The position numbers and the translations under genes were made by a program. Below the pieces are notes generated by a model. That model saw nothing but the letters and a program-made list of their open reading frames with translations, had not been told where the DNA came from and ran no database searches. DNA of 20,007 nucleotides from Saccoglossus kowalevskii (lineage: Eukaryota; Hemichordata; Enteropneusta; Harrimaniidae), in NCBI RefSeq assembly GCF_000003605.2, contig NW_003132350.1:179690-199696 (forward strand), given 5' to 3'. Shown one piece after another: positions 1-13,799 of this stretch (its first letter is position 1; each line of letters begins with the position of its first letter).

Positions 1-746
1 ATAACACACACTGTATGTACCATAACACACACTGTATGTACCATAACACACACTGTATGTACCATAACACACTGTATATACTACATGTATGACACACACT
101 GTATATACCATGGCACACACTATATACTATGACACTTCCTGTATATACCATGACACACTGTATGTACTATGACACACTATATACCATGACACATACTGTA
201 TATACCATAACACACACTGTATGTACCATAACACACACTGTATATACTACATGTATGACACACTGTATATACCATGACACACACTATATACTATGACACT
301 CCCTGTATATACCATAACACACACTGTATATACCATGACACATACTGTATATACCATAACACACTGTATATATCATGACACACACTATATACTATGACAC
401 TTCTTGTATGTACCATAACACACACTGTATATACCACGACACATTGTATGTACTATGACACACACTATATACTATGACACTTCCTGTATATACGACACAC
501 TGTATGTACTATGACACACACTATATACTATGACACTTCCTGTATATACCATGACACATACTGTATATACTATGACACTCCCTGTATATACCACGACACA
601 CACTGTATATACCACCACACACTGTATGTACTATGACACTTCCTGTATATACCATGACACACTGTATGTACTATGACACTTCCTGTATATACCATGACAA
701 TCCCTGTATATACCATGACACACACTGTATATACTATGACACTCCC
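1..746. repeat. Degenerate minisatellite, unit about 21 bp
   Basis: About 35 units of the form ACACACACTGTATATACCATG, with variants TGTATGTACC, CACTATATACTATG and CACTTCCTGTATATACC, and unit lengths of about 17-22 bp. The first three units are identical 21-mers. The array is cut by the window edge, so its true length is unknown. It ends near position 746. Confidence 0.95.
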
Positions 747-1886
747 AGTCTTACTAAATTAAAGCAGATTACATTATTTTCACAAATTTAAATCCCTGCT
801 GTTGCTGTGCTTCATCATGTTTGCTAAACTTTCAATGCTCTTGTGACAACGACTCTGTTTAACATATTGGTCTTGTATTACTATAAATATTCATTATAGG
901 TTCAATTATGAAAATAAGTTGTTTAATCTTCCCACAAACGAAATCACTTAGCGTTATTGACGGCTAACTTGTCCTATTGACACTCGAATAGCTTCTCATT
1001 TTGAAAACGGTCATAATCTACAAATGGCGTGCTCACTTTCGTCAGGTTCGAAAATTGAACACTTGTATGGCAATGTTTTGGAAAGCAGTACCACTGTGGC
1101 ATATCGACCAATTAAAGACAAACATAAGTTCTTCGGGTGGCAGAAATATATTCATAGAAATATAAAACTCTGCCTGCGAGATTGGTACAATGATAGGTAC
1201 TGACCCACAGTTCCAAACCTCTCCCATAGGTCTTTGCAATTGAGCAATTTTTGAGTTACGAGGAACGTTAAACAAAATAAAAAATATATGTTGTTCATAA
1301 CTGAAAGTTTGGTTAACTTTTAATTGAAATCATATTTGGCTGTGGCTCCACAAAAGTGGGCATGGTTTCTGAAATATGAGCATGGTCATTTTTGTTTCCC
1401 TGTTTTTTTAACTTGATGTTCGTAACTTGAACAATTCAGCATCTCGTTTGCCACAGTTCCTCCACAGGACATTCTACGTTGCTAAGACACGCATCAATGT
1501 ACAATGTATTTCTATGGACTTTGCATGTGCTACGCCGGTGAAAATAGGTCATTGAGAAAACAGCACAACCGCAACTATGAGAAATCCCGAACAACCAAAT
1601 TTAATTTGTTGCATATGAAGGATAATCTTGTTAAACTATTCAAGAGAGTCTCAGTAACTAGCCCAATGTACAGTTTTTTACTAGCTGTGGTTGCCAGGCA
1701 ATGAAAATGTCTGAATGTTCGCTCCTGATAATAGAGGGACTGAGGCTGACCACATCACTTTGAGGAGGCCGATAACTAATAGTAATGACTAGTAACTAGT
1801 ACCATATTCTGATTTCCCATCATGTTCTCACTCTTGTTTTGTTTCTTTGTTTAAAACCAGGAGAAACAAACCTGATTACAACAAGC
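747..1886. other. Intergenic, no gene recognised
   Basis: Only short open frames are present (the longest is 77 codons at 1042-1275 on the minus strand) and none shows a domain I recognise. Composition is ordinary for the window. ATAGAGGGACTG at about 1732 recurs near 3462 inside the neighbouring transposon, so part of this stretch may be older repeat material. Confidence 0.5.
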
Positions 1887-1894
1887 CCTATTTC
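1887..1894. repeat. Target site duplication, left copy
   Basis: CCTATTTC abuts the left terminal repeat and is repeated exactly at 3673-3680 just outside the right one. Because the next base is C on both sides, a 9-bp duplication is equally possible. Confidence 0.6.
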
Positions 1895-1940
1895 CCCGGG
1901 GGGCTCACTCTATATGCTGTTACTACCCCTTGTGCGTTCC
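1895..1940 (+). repeat. Left terminal inverted repeat
   Basis: About 46 bp matching the right end in inverted orientation with a 2-bp gap and several mismatches in the middle; the outer CTCACTCTATAT and the inner TGTGCGTTC are the best conserved parts. Confidence 0.7.
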
Positions 1941-2199
1941 AAATTTAGCGGGAAAGCGGGGTGTTTTCACCTTCCAGAGCGGGCCCGCGCGGGAGGCAAA
2001 TAGGCCACCTTTAAAATGGTAATGTCTGTAATAGGCCCCCAGAAATAAACTCACAGGGTTGCTGCGCCCGCTGTAGGCCCTCTCTCGCAACAACCACTCT
2101 CATACACCGCCCTAGGCCCCGAATTGGCGGACCCATAGGCCGCAAACGTCCGCCTGAACTTTCCCACTGGGACTTACCCCTGACTTCCAATACGAGCAT

Positions 2200-2360
2200 A
2201 CGGAGAAGACTTATTGTAATCGAAGAAACGAAACAGGATAACACAAATAATAAAAATTGAACTGTATTCAGTGAATATGGGTTTAATATGCTCACAATTT
2301 ACAAAATATTTGCCGAAAATAATAATATTTAATACGTATATGGCTTGTTTCGCCATACAA
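2200..2360 (+). repeat. Subterminal inverted repeat, left arm
   Basis: The stretch ATTGTAATCGAAGAAACGAAAC...GGATAACACAAATAATAAAAATT...ACGTATATGGC matches, as reverse complement, the stretch 3115-3275 over roughly 150 bp with scattered differences and small gaps. It would form a long hairpin stem. Confidence 0.75.
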
Positions 2361-2399
2361 CTCTGTAATTAGCGAAACAAGGTTCTTACACGTAAAAAA

Positions 2400-3060
2400 T
2401 TACAACTGTCGGTGGAAACTTGACCAGTATATTTAGCTTTCAGTACGTACGTGTCAGACTCTTGTTTCTCTGATTACAGATTTCGATTATCTCTAATTAG
2501 CGAAAGAAACCATTTACTAATTAAAATCCCGTTATTTTCGGCAAATGTTTTATGTTATTATATACACTCTGACACGTACAATATTCACAACTGTCGACGA
2601 AACTTGACCAGTATACCTTTCAGTAAGAGTACATAACGAAACAAAACATTTGCCGATAATAACAATATAATCAGTAAATGTTTCGTTTCGCTAATTACAG
2701 ATAATCGAAAATCTACAATCACGCGGCGAAACAGGGTCTTATTAAATTACAGGTACAATAATCACAAATATCGGACGAAACTTGACCAGTATTTTTAACT
2801 TTCAGTCGTGTATACAACAATTACCTATAATTAGCGAAACGAACCATTCACTAATCATAAAATCCCGTTATTTTCAGCAAATGTTTCATTGAGTTATACA
2901 CGACTGAAAGGTAAATATACTGGTCATATTTTGTCCGACAATTGTTAATACTGTACGTGTCAGACCCTTGTTTCGCTGATTACAGATTTTTGAATATGTT
3001 TTATGTTGTTATATACACTACTGAAAGGTCACGGAATATAGTGGTCAAGTTTCAACCGAC
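2400..3060. repeat. Palindromic array of CTTGACCAGTAT / ACTGGTCA modules
   Basis: CTTGACCAGTAT followed by CTTTCAGT occurs at about 2420, 2604 and 2783 on the plus strand, and the reverse form ACTGAAAGGT...ACTGGTCA or GTGGTCAAG occurs at about 2902 and 3023. Between them, GCGAAAC and its complement GTTTCGC alternate with TTTGCCGAAAAT variants. The three forward and two reverse modules give the transposon a mirrored core. Confidence 0.75.
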
Positions 3061-3114
3061 GGCTGTTAATAGTGTACGTGTATTCGCTGATTACATATTT
3101 TTGATTATCTGTAA

Positions 3115-3275
3115 TTAGCGAAACGAGCCATATACGTAATAAATATTATTTTCGGTTAATATTTTGTAAATATTGTGCGTATAAAACCCATTTTCACTGA
3201 TTACAGTTTAATTTTTATTATGTGTGTTATCCCGTTTTCTTTCGTTTCGTCGATTACAATAAGCCGCATACAGAA
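3115..3275 (-). repeat. Subterminal inverted repeat, right arm
   Basis: Inverted partner of 2200-2360, running from GCGAAACGAGCCATATACGT through AATTTTTATTATGTGTGTTATCC to TCGATTACAATAA. Confidence 0.75.
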
Positions 3276-3628
3276 AGTCATTCCCCAGTGTCATCCACAC
3301 TTCCTAAACTTCTTTCGCGCCTCGGTCTCATTTGCATCCAGCTCCTGCTTTTTTTTCTGGGTTTTCTACCCTGTATTCATGCCAAAGTCACTTGGAGCCG
3401 AACATAAAATTTCGTAATGATATCTAATGGAATAAGAATCCCGGCAACACGTCACGTGATAGAGGGACTGTAATGGGGTAGGATGTTCTCAATATGTGTC
3501 TGAAATAGGGGGTGTTTTTTTCTTTAATATGTCTGCTCTAGGGGGGTACTAAATTTACATTGCGTCCGCAATAGGGGGTGTGGTTTGCCAATGTGCTGCC
3601 AGCCCTAGGGGCCTATTATTTTTTAGCA

Positions 3629-3672
3629 AGAACGCACACGGTGTAAGGTTTTAATATAGAGTGACCCCTGGG
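3629..3672 (-). repeat. Right terminal inverted repeat
   Basis: Read on the minus strand it starts CCCAGGGGTCACTCTATATT and ends GTGTGCGTTCT, pairing with the left end. It is followed directly by the second CCTATTTC. Confidence 0.7.
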
Positions 3673-3680
3673 CCTATTTC
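3673..3680. repeat. Target site duplication, right copy
   Basis: CCTATTTC, identical to 1887-1894 and abutting the right terminal repeat of the transposon. Confidence 0.6.
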
Positions 3681-4056
3681 CCTTGGTTACCTGACGTCAC
3701 TTACATTTATAGTCGATCTATATATAAAACAGGGGTTTAGCTCTCAAATGCTGCACGAATATAGAACTATTTTGCAAGAAATGTCATGACCACCTCAAGT
3801 ATGAAGTCCAAGGGGCGGAATAATTGAAATTACGTTGTTGCAGTATTATGGGCACGTTTACGTAAAACGTAACTTGGAATATTTTCAAATTACTTCACTC
3901 AGTCGCGTAGGTGACAATATTACATGCATGGTTTTACATGCAAAGTAACATTGCTTTAATGTAACATACGTCACACCGGTGATTACCGACTGCCCGATGA
4001 TTGGTGGGTCTAGTAACTGTTGTCAGTGTATTGGAGATTCGATATGACAATCAAAG

Positions 4057-4530
4057 TTGTGTTTGGGGAAGATTTTCTATTCACTGTAACGACATGCCTT
4101 TGTTGTCGCTGCACTGGAATATGTATTTGTATATTGTATTCTGATGCATATATTATTTTATACAGTCGTATTGATTCGTATTAAATATGGAAAGAAAAGG
4201 TTTAAGAAGAAAATTGTTTGTGTCATTTTCTACAGTAATTTTTAATTGATATCTAAGAAAATCACTACAGTAAGGTCGTCTATCCATTAAAAACAAGAAA
4301 AACCTGTAACAAAATTGTGTACACAGCCTTATGACTGAAAACAGGTCACTATTATACACCATGGAGTTAAAATATGCATACACGGACGTGACAATATAAC
4401 TTTTATATTCCTTGCACTTGATAACAGGGGCTTTCTGATTGGCTGGACCTTTCTCTATTTCATCTGTGGTGGCGTAACATCACTTTATTATAAGATACTT
4501 CAAGGTAATATGCGTAGGTTTATAAACATG
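4057..4530. repeat. Duplicated 3' flank of gene B, distal block
   Basis: GCTGCACTGG.ATATGTA, TTATACAGT.GTATTGA.T.GTATTAAATATGGAAAG and, further on, AAAATATGCATACA, CTGATTGGCT and CTTTATTATAAGATACTTCA occur in the same order at 15205-15650. This marks the outer part of the segment duplicated with the gene. No gene is seen in it; a 76-codon minus-strand frame at 4153-4383 is not preserved as coding in the partner. Confidence 0.75.
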
Positions 4531-5114
4531 AGTTTATATGGCTTTTATGTTGTTTTTTTCTACTGAAAATAATTTCATTGCGGAATAACGGTTACCAAGG
4601 TGTTACTTGTTTTTTCAAGCTGGTAGTTCTGATTGTCAGACGACGAAACACGAAATGAAAACACGTCGTAATACAGAAAGTTAATTTGTCCCACTACTCA
4701 GTTTCGGTCGCCAGTCGCCACGACAATTATGCAAATTTATGCCTATAAATTTAGTATAATATATAGCATAGGGTCACTCAAAAACATGCCAATGTATGTG
4801 TTCTACATCAATATTAGAGTGAAACGGCTTGTACAAAGTTAGTTCAAAAGTTGGGTTGCCAACTTAGGTAGGGTCCTAATGTATGGAAGTTGGGAAAAGC
4901 AAACTCAGTCTGATTATATCAGAACCACGTTTTATGTATGTGGAACAAGCATATATGACCAATCTGTGCTACAGTTAGATTTAAAGGTCAAGGCATTTCT
5001 AAAATGATATGGTAAAGACTCTTGCGTATGGCAAAGACCGATTGTCATGCCAAGACTAGTATCCCCAACAGGTTCCTGTTGCTATCACTCTATTCACTCC
5101 GCAGTTTTACCATA

Positions 5115-5225
5115 TGAGGCACATCATGTTAAATATATGGTAAACAGGTTAAAAAAAGAAATTATTCCCCTCGCCTTAAACAGAAGATGCAGCAAACTGA
5201 CATACGTTTTAAAACAGATTCGGAT
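5115..5225. repeat. Duplicated 3' flank, middle block
   Basis: GAGGCACATCATGTTA followed by ATAT.GG.AAACAG and a run resembling AAGATACAGCAAA matches 17215-17325. An 84-codon plus-strand frame (5047-5301) crosses it, but the frame is not kept in the partner block, which argues against a gene. Confidence 0.65.
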
Positions 5226-5789
5226 ATCTTGTGAAAAAACCAGCCAGGCTACGTCCATCGTGGAGGAAACCAGCCCCTGTACCCAATCCATGCACCAGTG
5301 AACCCAAGAAATGAGAGACAGGCAACCTGGGATATTCATTTGCAATACATGGAGCAAACACCATCCCAGGATAGGTGCATCACTTCTCAATTACATTAGA
5401 AATTCACAAGACTGCTAGTCACATTGTTTTAATAATTTGGCATTGTAATAACGACACGTTTATCCTCAGGTTTAGCCTTTTGGTGTCCAATTGAAATTGT
5501 TGTGGTAAGCCGCAGACACTGTCACTCAGCTGATATATAATGCGAAAAAGACAAGCCGTTGATTTTATAATTGATAAATACCTGTCCTACCTTCCTATAC
5601 AACCTCGGCTTTTGCATCTACATGTCACGGTGTTGAACATAATATTAACAGTCTCCTTATTTTTCAAAGTTACTGAAATGATTGCATTCATCAAATCGTC
5701 AATTTGTTGTTTTTGATGAAAGTATTGCCTGAAGGTTTGATAATGGTGTTTTCGGATGATATTCATATAGTTGAGCTACGTAACCCAAA

Positions 5790-6391
5790 CTACGTTTTCT
5801 TATGTTTTAATATTTAGGTTATAAATCACTGTGCATAATGTTATACTACCATGTTAATCTGATGACAATTGAGAGAGATGGACGTGGTGTATATTGTGTG
5901 TAAACTTGGGTACAATTCGCTGCTGTTGAATATAACCGATTTGATATAAGCAACATTAAACAAACACAATTATTCACAATTTGTAATTATTTTATTACCT
6001 TGATCTACAGCACTAACTTACAGTATAGTCTAAATAGAACCATGGAATATATAAATTAGTAAACTGTAACCATTTAGTTCAAATCGGAATTAGAATTATA
6101 GTATAGTCCACAACCTTTTCCCAGGATGCATCTAGATACACGTATTACAGAATGAGTTACCGTCCATCAGTGCAGCTGAAAATACTAGTATTCAGAATTG
6201 AACACGTTGTTGTCGCATTCATATTTTAGTCATTGGGATATTCCTAGTAGCATCTATAACAAGAACATGTACAAAAAATATTAGATTTTGCGAAATAGAG
6301 AAAAAGGAATATATCAGTAATTTATTTAATTTATATTCGCAGAACTTTGTGTTTCATTGATTATCTGTATTGACGGAAGTGAAAGAATATC
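5790..6391 (-). other. Gene B 3' UTR and immediate downstream sequence, conserved in gene A
   Basis: GGACGTGGTGTATATTGTGT, CAAACACAATTATTC, CATTTAGTTCAAATCG and GATATTCCTAGT.GCATCTAT are shared in order with 17500-18052. The part up to the polyadenylation signal at 5991 would be 3' UTR; the rest is downstream flank. Confidence 0.65.
5991..5996 (-). terminator. Polyadenylation signal of gene B
   Basis: AATAAA on the minus strand, 396 nt past the stop codon. Gene A has AATAAA at the aligned position (17672-17677) inside a block of conserved 3' sequence, which supports it as the functional signal and places the 3' UTR at about 5975-6391. Confidence 0.6.
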
Positions 6392-9842
<3,451 letters not shown>

Positions 9843-9940
9843 CGTTACCGTCTTTGGTGTAATACTCTTCAACAGGAAATAGTATGTAGAGCCTTGAGTG
9901 AAGTGATCGTTCTACTGATAGATATGATCAGATCGTTTGA

Positions 9941-9948
9941 TTATAAAA
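9941..9948 (-). promoter_or_regulatory. TATA box of gene B
   Basis: The minus strand reads CTTTTATAATC about 100 nt upstream of the first ATG. With normal spacing, transcription would start near 9910, leaving a 5' UTR of about 70 nt. An ATTGG on the plus strand (CCAAT on the minus strand, 10004-10008) lies about 60 bp further upstream at a typical distance. Placement is inferred from sequence only. Confidence 0.45.
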
Positions 9949-10003
9949 GTAGTTTTAGCTGACGTGTTTTTCCCCTCTAATCTCTCTATGTGAAAGTATT
10001 TCA

Positions 10004-10008
10004 ATTGG
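10004..10008 (-). promoter_or_regulatory. CCAAT box upstream of gene B
   Basis: CCAAT read on the minus strand, about 95 bp upstream of the inferred start site and in the usual order relative to the TATA-like box. A five-base match carries little weight alone; it is listed because spacing and orientation agree. Confidence 0.3.
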
Positions 10009-10009
10009 T

Positions 10010-11270
10010 CCAAGTGAAATCTACCAACGAAAATAAATTCATCAACGCATGCTCAGTTCCATTCTTGACGAGACGAATGCTTACCACACAGTTTCTGGCA
10101 CGAATACGTTCACTACAAAGGGAGCCACCTATCACGCTAATAAATGAAACACATCAGTTTTAATATTTGTGCTGAGGGACCTGCTAATAATTTGCATATG
10201 CCAAAATGCGAACAGATTTTGTTTTCATCATGTATTCATAATGAGAGTCGAGATGATTTCTAAATTGCAACTATCATATCGTGTTATTCAACTATGTGCA
10301 TTGTTAGTTTTAGTATGACTCGTTCTCGGCCTGGTACGCACTTTTGTGTAATCAGTATCGAGAATTACAGTACTCACTTAATAGTTGCATCATCGTGACT
10401 TTCAGAGAACCAGCAAATTTACTCTCCGTTCTTGTAGGACTATTTTTTTAATTTATTTCCAGCGACTAAGTATACCAAATTACCTTGCTGCGGGTCTTAC
10501 AAAATGTAATGAAAAACAAAAATTACAGAACAGTACCAACCTGTTCATTTTTAATTAAATGTCTGCAATTTACTAATATTATAATATTTGTTGATGTATT
10601 ATTAAGCTGATGATAATAGAAAGTCACATCATTTACGTGACGACTGCAGAACCAAGTTGACTAGTGTATATAATTATCATATTGAAATGGTGTCGCCCCA
10701 GTCACTTTCAAATGTTCTTCATGTTCTTTCCCAATTCGCGGGGTAAGTGTATGATGCTCTCGCTTGTTGAGGAAAGCATGATGAAAGCCGCTGGTGAAAC
10801 ATTGGCGGTTAATTTACTAATTTGCTTTAATGTTGTGTATCCAAGTTTTTAAATTTGTAACCTGAAATAAATGTGATTTTATAGGCGAAAATATTATCAC
10901 TAACATCTTGTTTAGATACTCTCGGTCGAGAATATCGACCAAATCACTGCCGTTCTTCAAAGATTTATCTCTCTGTACCACACACGTGCTTTACATGAAA
11001 AAATGCACTGAACACAGTATATACAAACTCAATCAACATAGTATAGTGCAGTTGATGACAATCTGGTCTAAGCAGCCATGTGACTATTTTTAACTCAAGT
11101 GTATTCGGGTACATATAGAGGACAGTTTCTTAAAAGTACCATGGGTTGTCAATTTGTACGGCAACTTGTGGCAATTTTTGGCAACACTGAAAGAGACTTG
11201 CTTCAAGGCTTCATACCCACAATTCGGGGGCTCAGACACTAATTATTCCTTAGCTGCATGGATGTATTCA
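10010..11270. other. Intergenic region upstream of gene B, no gene recognised
   Basis: Short frames only (62 codons at 10664-10852 and 61 at 10908-11093, plus strand), without recognisable domains, signal peptides or splice context. Nothing in it matches gene A within the window. Confidence 0.5.
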
Positions 11271-11274
11271 GTAA

Positions 11275-11590
11275 GGTGAAAGCACAATTACAATGACGTC
11301 ATTGCTCCACTGCATTATAATGTGACTGCATAGGATAAATGTGTATGACGTAACATCCTCAAACCTCAGATTCGATTCACCTAGCTACAGAGATTTGTAA
11401 CCAGAGACAGAGGCAAGGTGAGCACATTTACAATGACGTTATTGCCGCATTGCATTGTGGTAAATACGTGCCTACCATATGATTACCCCACCCCAAGGCA
11501 CGAACCTCCGCTACCTACATGAGATGCAAGATGTTCAACTTGGTGGGTTGCACATTTAAATTGACGTCATTGCCGCATTGCATTGTGGGG
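11275..11590 (+). repeat. Three tandem copies of a module with TGACGTCATTGC
   Basis: GCACA.TTACAATGACGTCATTGC followed by CGCATTGCATTGTGG occurs at about 11282, 11421 and 11549, the last with TTTAAATTGACGTCA. The 40-bp cores are strongly alike while the sequence between them is not, giving a spacing of about 130-140 bp. TGACGTCA is a palindrome identical to the full CRE/ATF site; the middle copy reads TGACGTTA. Confidence 0.75.
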
Positions 11591-12154
11591 TCTATATGTG
11601 TTACGAAGCATTGCCACCTTCCTGACAGCATATTTGTGTAACACTGCAATAGATTAATTTTAAATCTATAAACATCATATATATTTTATGATGTCAAATA
11701 ATCATCTTTTCTATCAGAAACCATGCTTTATACCAATATGTGTACAACACTAAAATAGACGTAATTCCAAATAATACAACCTAAAGCTTTATATTACCAT
11801 TCATAACAAATATTAATCTAATCCTGCAATCAATCAAGTAGTTTATGGTCGGGCATATGTGATTATATGCCACTAAATGACATGGATTAATACAAATATT
11901 ATCTTTTCAGGAGAAACAGACACTGATTTATTGACTTGTGAGTCACATGATTTAGTTTTATATTTTTGTGTTTATTATAAGTGGTGATAATTATATTCTA
12001 CATGTATATTCACAGTATGACTTCATTTGTATATTACACTCCCAAATTTCATCATTTTTTTTTTTTATTCTGTTCTTGTACAAGTAAGTACTTTTTTCAG
12101 TCATAATTATAATTTCTCGACGCGCGCTCACAAGTCGAATTCTTAGGCAACCTG
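11591..12154. other. Intergenic, AT-rich, no gene recognised
   Basis: No open frame of note. It contains a run of about 11 T at 12055-12066. Confidence 0.5.
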
Positions 12155-12245
12155 TTAAGGGTTGCCCGGTGGTCTCGGGAAAACCGTGTCGTGGTGTGTA
12201 GCAAGGCGTCTTGATGGCGTACTCAATCGTAGATTCGAGTCACAC
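12155..12245 (+). repeat. tRNA-like sequence, probable SINE head or tRNA pseudogene
   Basis: TTGCCCGGTGGTCTCGGG from 12162 resembles the A box and D arm of a class II (Leu/Ser type) tRNA, and GATTCGAGTC at 12232-12241 matches the B box, about 70 bp away as expected with a long variable arm. The acceptor and T stems do not pair well, so it is not a working tRNA. A tRNA-derived SINE is more likely; its body may run on to about 12440, but no second copy is in the window. Confidence 0.4.
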
Positions 12246-12719
12246 ACACAGTCGTGTTTACTTTTATACGAACACAGTATTTAGTATTTACTAGTATTTG
12301 GTTTCGGAAGCACTGAGTTGGTTCAGGGATAGGTATTGTGGACTTGGATAACTACTGCGCAGCCTCAGAAGGTGCCAGTTCTAGGCTAAATTTGGCCTCA
12401 AATTGGCGCCAGGGCAGCCCTCCATTTGTTTTCTAGGCGGTTGAATATATATATAAAGATATGTTGAAAGTCTCGAGTTATGCCATTTCATATTTGACTC
12501 CTGTTTTCGCTGTATCCGGTCAATTCGATCATGACGAGTCTACGTAACGCTAGTTATCGATACGTTTTGAATTACGCGGAGAATAGAGTACACTTTTCCA
12601 AAACCTAAAAAGTAGGAATTCTTTAAAACAAGAAAGCATATTATTGTTGTTTTTGTTGTTTTATTTCCCATATTATACAAAGTGAAAATAGTTACAGTAG
12701 AAAGTAAGTAAATAAATTA

Positions 12720-12766
12720 ATGAATAAATGTACATGTATAAACAAATAAACAAACAAACAAACAAA

Positions 12767-12797
<31 letters not shown>

Positions 12798-12800
12798 ACA
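12720..12800 (+). repeat. (AAAT/AAAC)n simple repeat
   Basis: Tandem AAAC units followed by AAAT units, with some interruptions at the left end. It is flanked by ordinary AT-rich sequence. Confidence 0.9.
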
Positions 12801-13018
12801 AAAGTCAAAGTAAATATGTATAATATTGCTGGGAAGCAGAAATAGCTATAGCGAAACTAGTCGAGCCTGCTTCTTAGTGTTTGACTCGTAAGTAATCTTA
12901 AATGAATGAAATATAAGGGCGACAAAAATGACATATTGTTCTAATATTAGAGGATTGTATTATATATATAAATGATAACATAAATATTATATACACATGT
13001 CAATCTCTAGGCCGGTGT

Positions 13019-13760
13019 TCACGGGGTGGGGGTGGTTGATACAGGGATGTTCGTCCGGGGAAACGTATGTTGGTAACGGGAGTTATGGATGACGGGAATT
13101 AGCTCTCTCAACTTGGCTGCTTGAGGTAACGGGGTCATGACGCATGTGTCAAAGGTCAGCACATTCACCCACTTACATACATACACAGTCCCTCTTGAGG
13201 GACTGTGATACATAGAATGGATGACACACTTGGGTTGAAGTTATTTAATAAGATGTCGTACATTGATTCTGAGCTTGAAAATAAAGTACATTCGAAGCCC
13301 TGACTTGTGTTGATATACCGGCCTCCAACGTGCAACCCAAAAGTGTTCTGAGAGTGCATCAAGGCTTGGCCTTTTATGCGGTAGTCCGAGAGACAAGCTG
13401 GTTTTACAACTAAATGTTAAAACTCATAGTGTGAGTAGTGAGTTCTTGTATTACATACGGGTGCTAAAATCGTAGTCATCCCCGATGTGTATTGTTTTTG
13501 AAACGGAAGCCTAAACGGGGTGTTAATGAAATACGAACTGGTATTGTGTTTGAGCAAAGACACTAGAGTGTCTTTGGTTTGAGTTACGTTTTGCTGTGGG
13601 AAATGTATCACCCATATGTCAAAAGCAGCTTGTCGAAACTGGACTAGAGAGTGTGATATTGTTCTGACGCCCACGCTTGCCAAACGTGTTAATGCGATGG
13701 GTCTACATTTTTTTTGCGTGAGACAGTCATACAGTAGCAGACTATAATTCTGCGATATAA
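13019..13760 (-). pseudogene. Unidentified decayed protein-coding sequence
   Basis: One minus-strand frame is open from about 13760 to 13165 except for a single TAA at 13417-13419. A second frame, shifted by two bases near 13190, continues for 64 codons to a stop at 13019. The composition is protein-like (balanced residues, several Cys, Pro and aromatic residues) and richer in G+C than the surroundings. I do not recognise the family; there is no signal peptide and no splice structure. It lies directly downstream (in minus-strand sense) of the LINE remnant but does not read as LINE protein. Possible sources are a retrocopied host gene, another transposon or an integrated large DNA virus; nothing seen decides between them. 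Confidence 0.4.
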
Positions 13761-13799
13761 CACACAGATAAATAGTAACTAAATAAGTAACTTTATAAA

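Larger units (their letters stand above)
1895..3672. mobile_element. Non-autonomous DNA transposon with foldback structure, about 1.78 kb
   Basis: The left end (CCCGGGGGGCTCACTCTATAT from 1895) and the reverse complement of the right end (CCCAGGGGTCACTCTATATT from 3672) match, and similarity extends over about 45 bp to a shared TGTGCGTTC. The element is bounded by the direct repeat CCTATTTC at 1887-1894 and 3673-3680. Inside, about 2200-2360 is an imperfect inverted copy of about 3115-3275. No transposase frame is visible, so it would depend on an enzyme from elsewhere. An 8-bp target duplication fits the hAT superfamily among others; the family is not assigned. Confidence 0.75.

Noticed and set aside
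1042-1275. 77-codon minus-strand frame
   Set aside because: No recognisable domain, no splice sites that fit, and a length within chance expectation for this composition.
2400-3060. Regularly recurring short repeats that could suggest a CRISPR array
   Set aside because: Repeat orientation alternates, spacers are unequal and share sequence, and the context is animal; it is a transposon core.
2011-3417. Paired open frames with a similar hydrophobic peptide on opposite strands (2011-2295 minus, 3175-3417 plus)
   Set aside because: They are the two arms of the transposon's inverted repeat read on each strand; the resemblance comes from the DNA palindrome, not from two genes.
5047-5301. 84-codon plus-strand frame in the flank of gene B
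   Set aside because: The paralogous block at 17215-17325 does not keep the frame, so there is no sign of coding constraint.
10090-10141. Possible extra upstream exon on the minus strand (acceptor TTATTAG, donor GTAAGC, 52 nt)
   Set aside because: It has splice-like ends but no clear coding similarity, lies upstream of the inferred TATA box, and is not needed to complete gene B.
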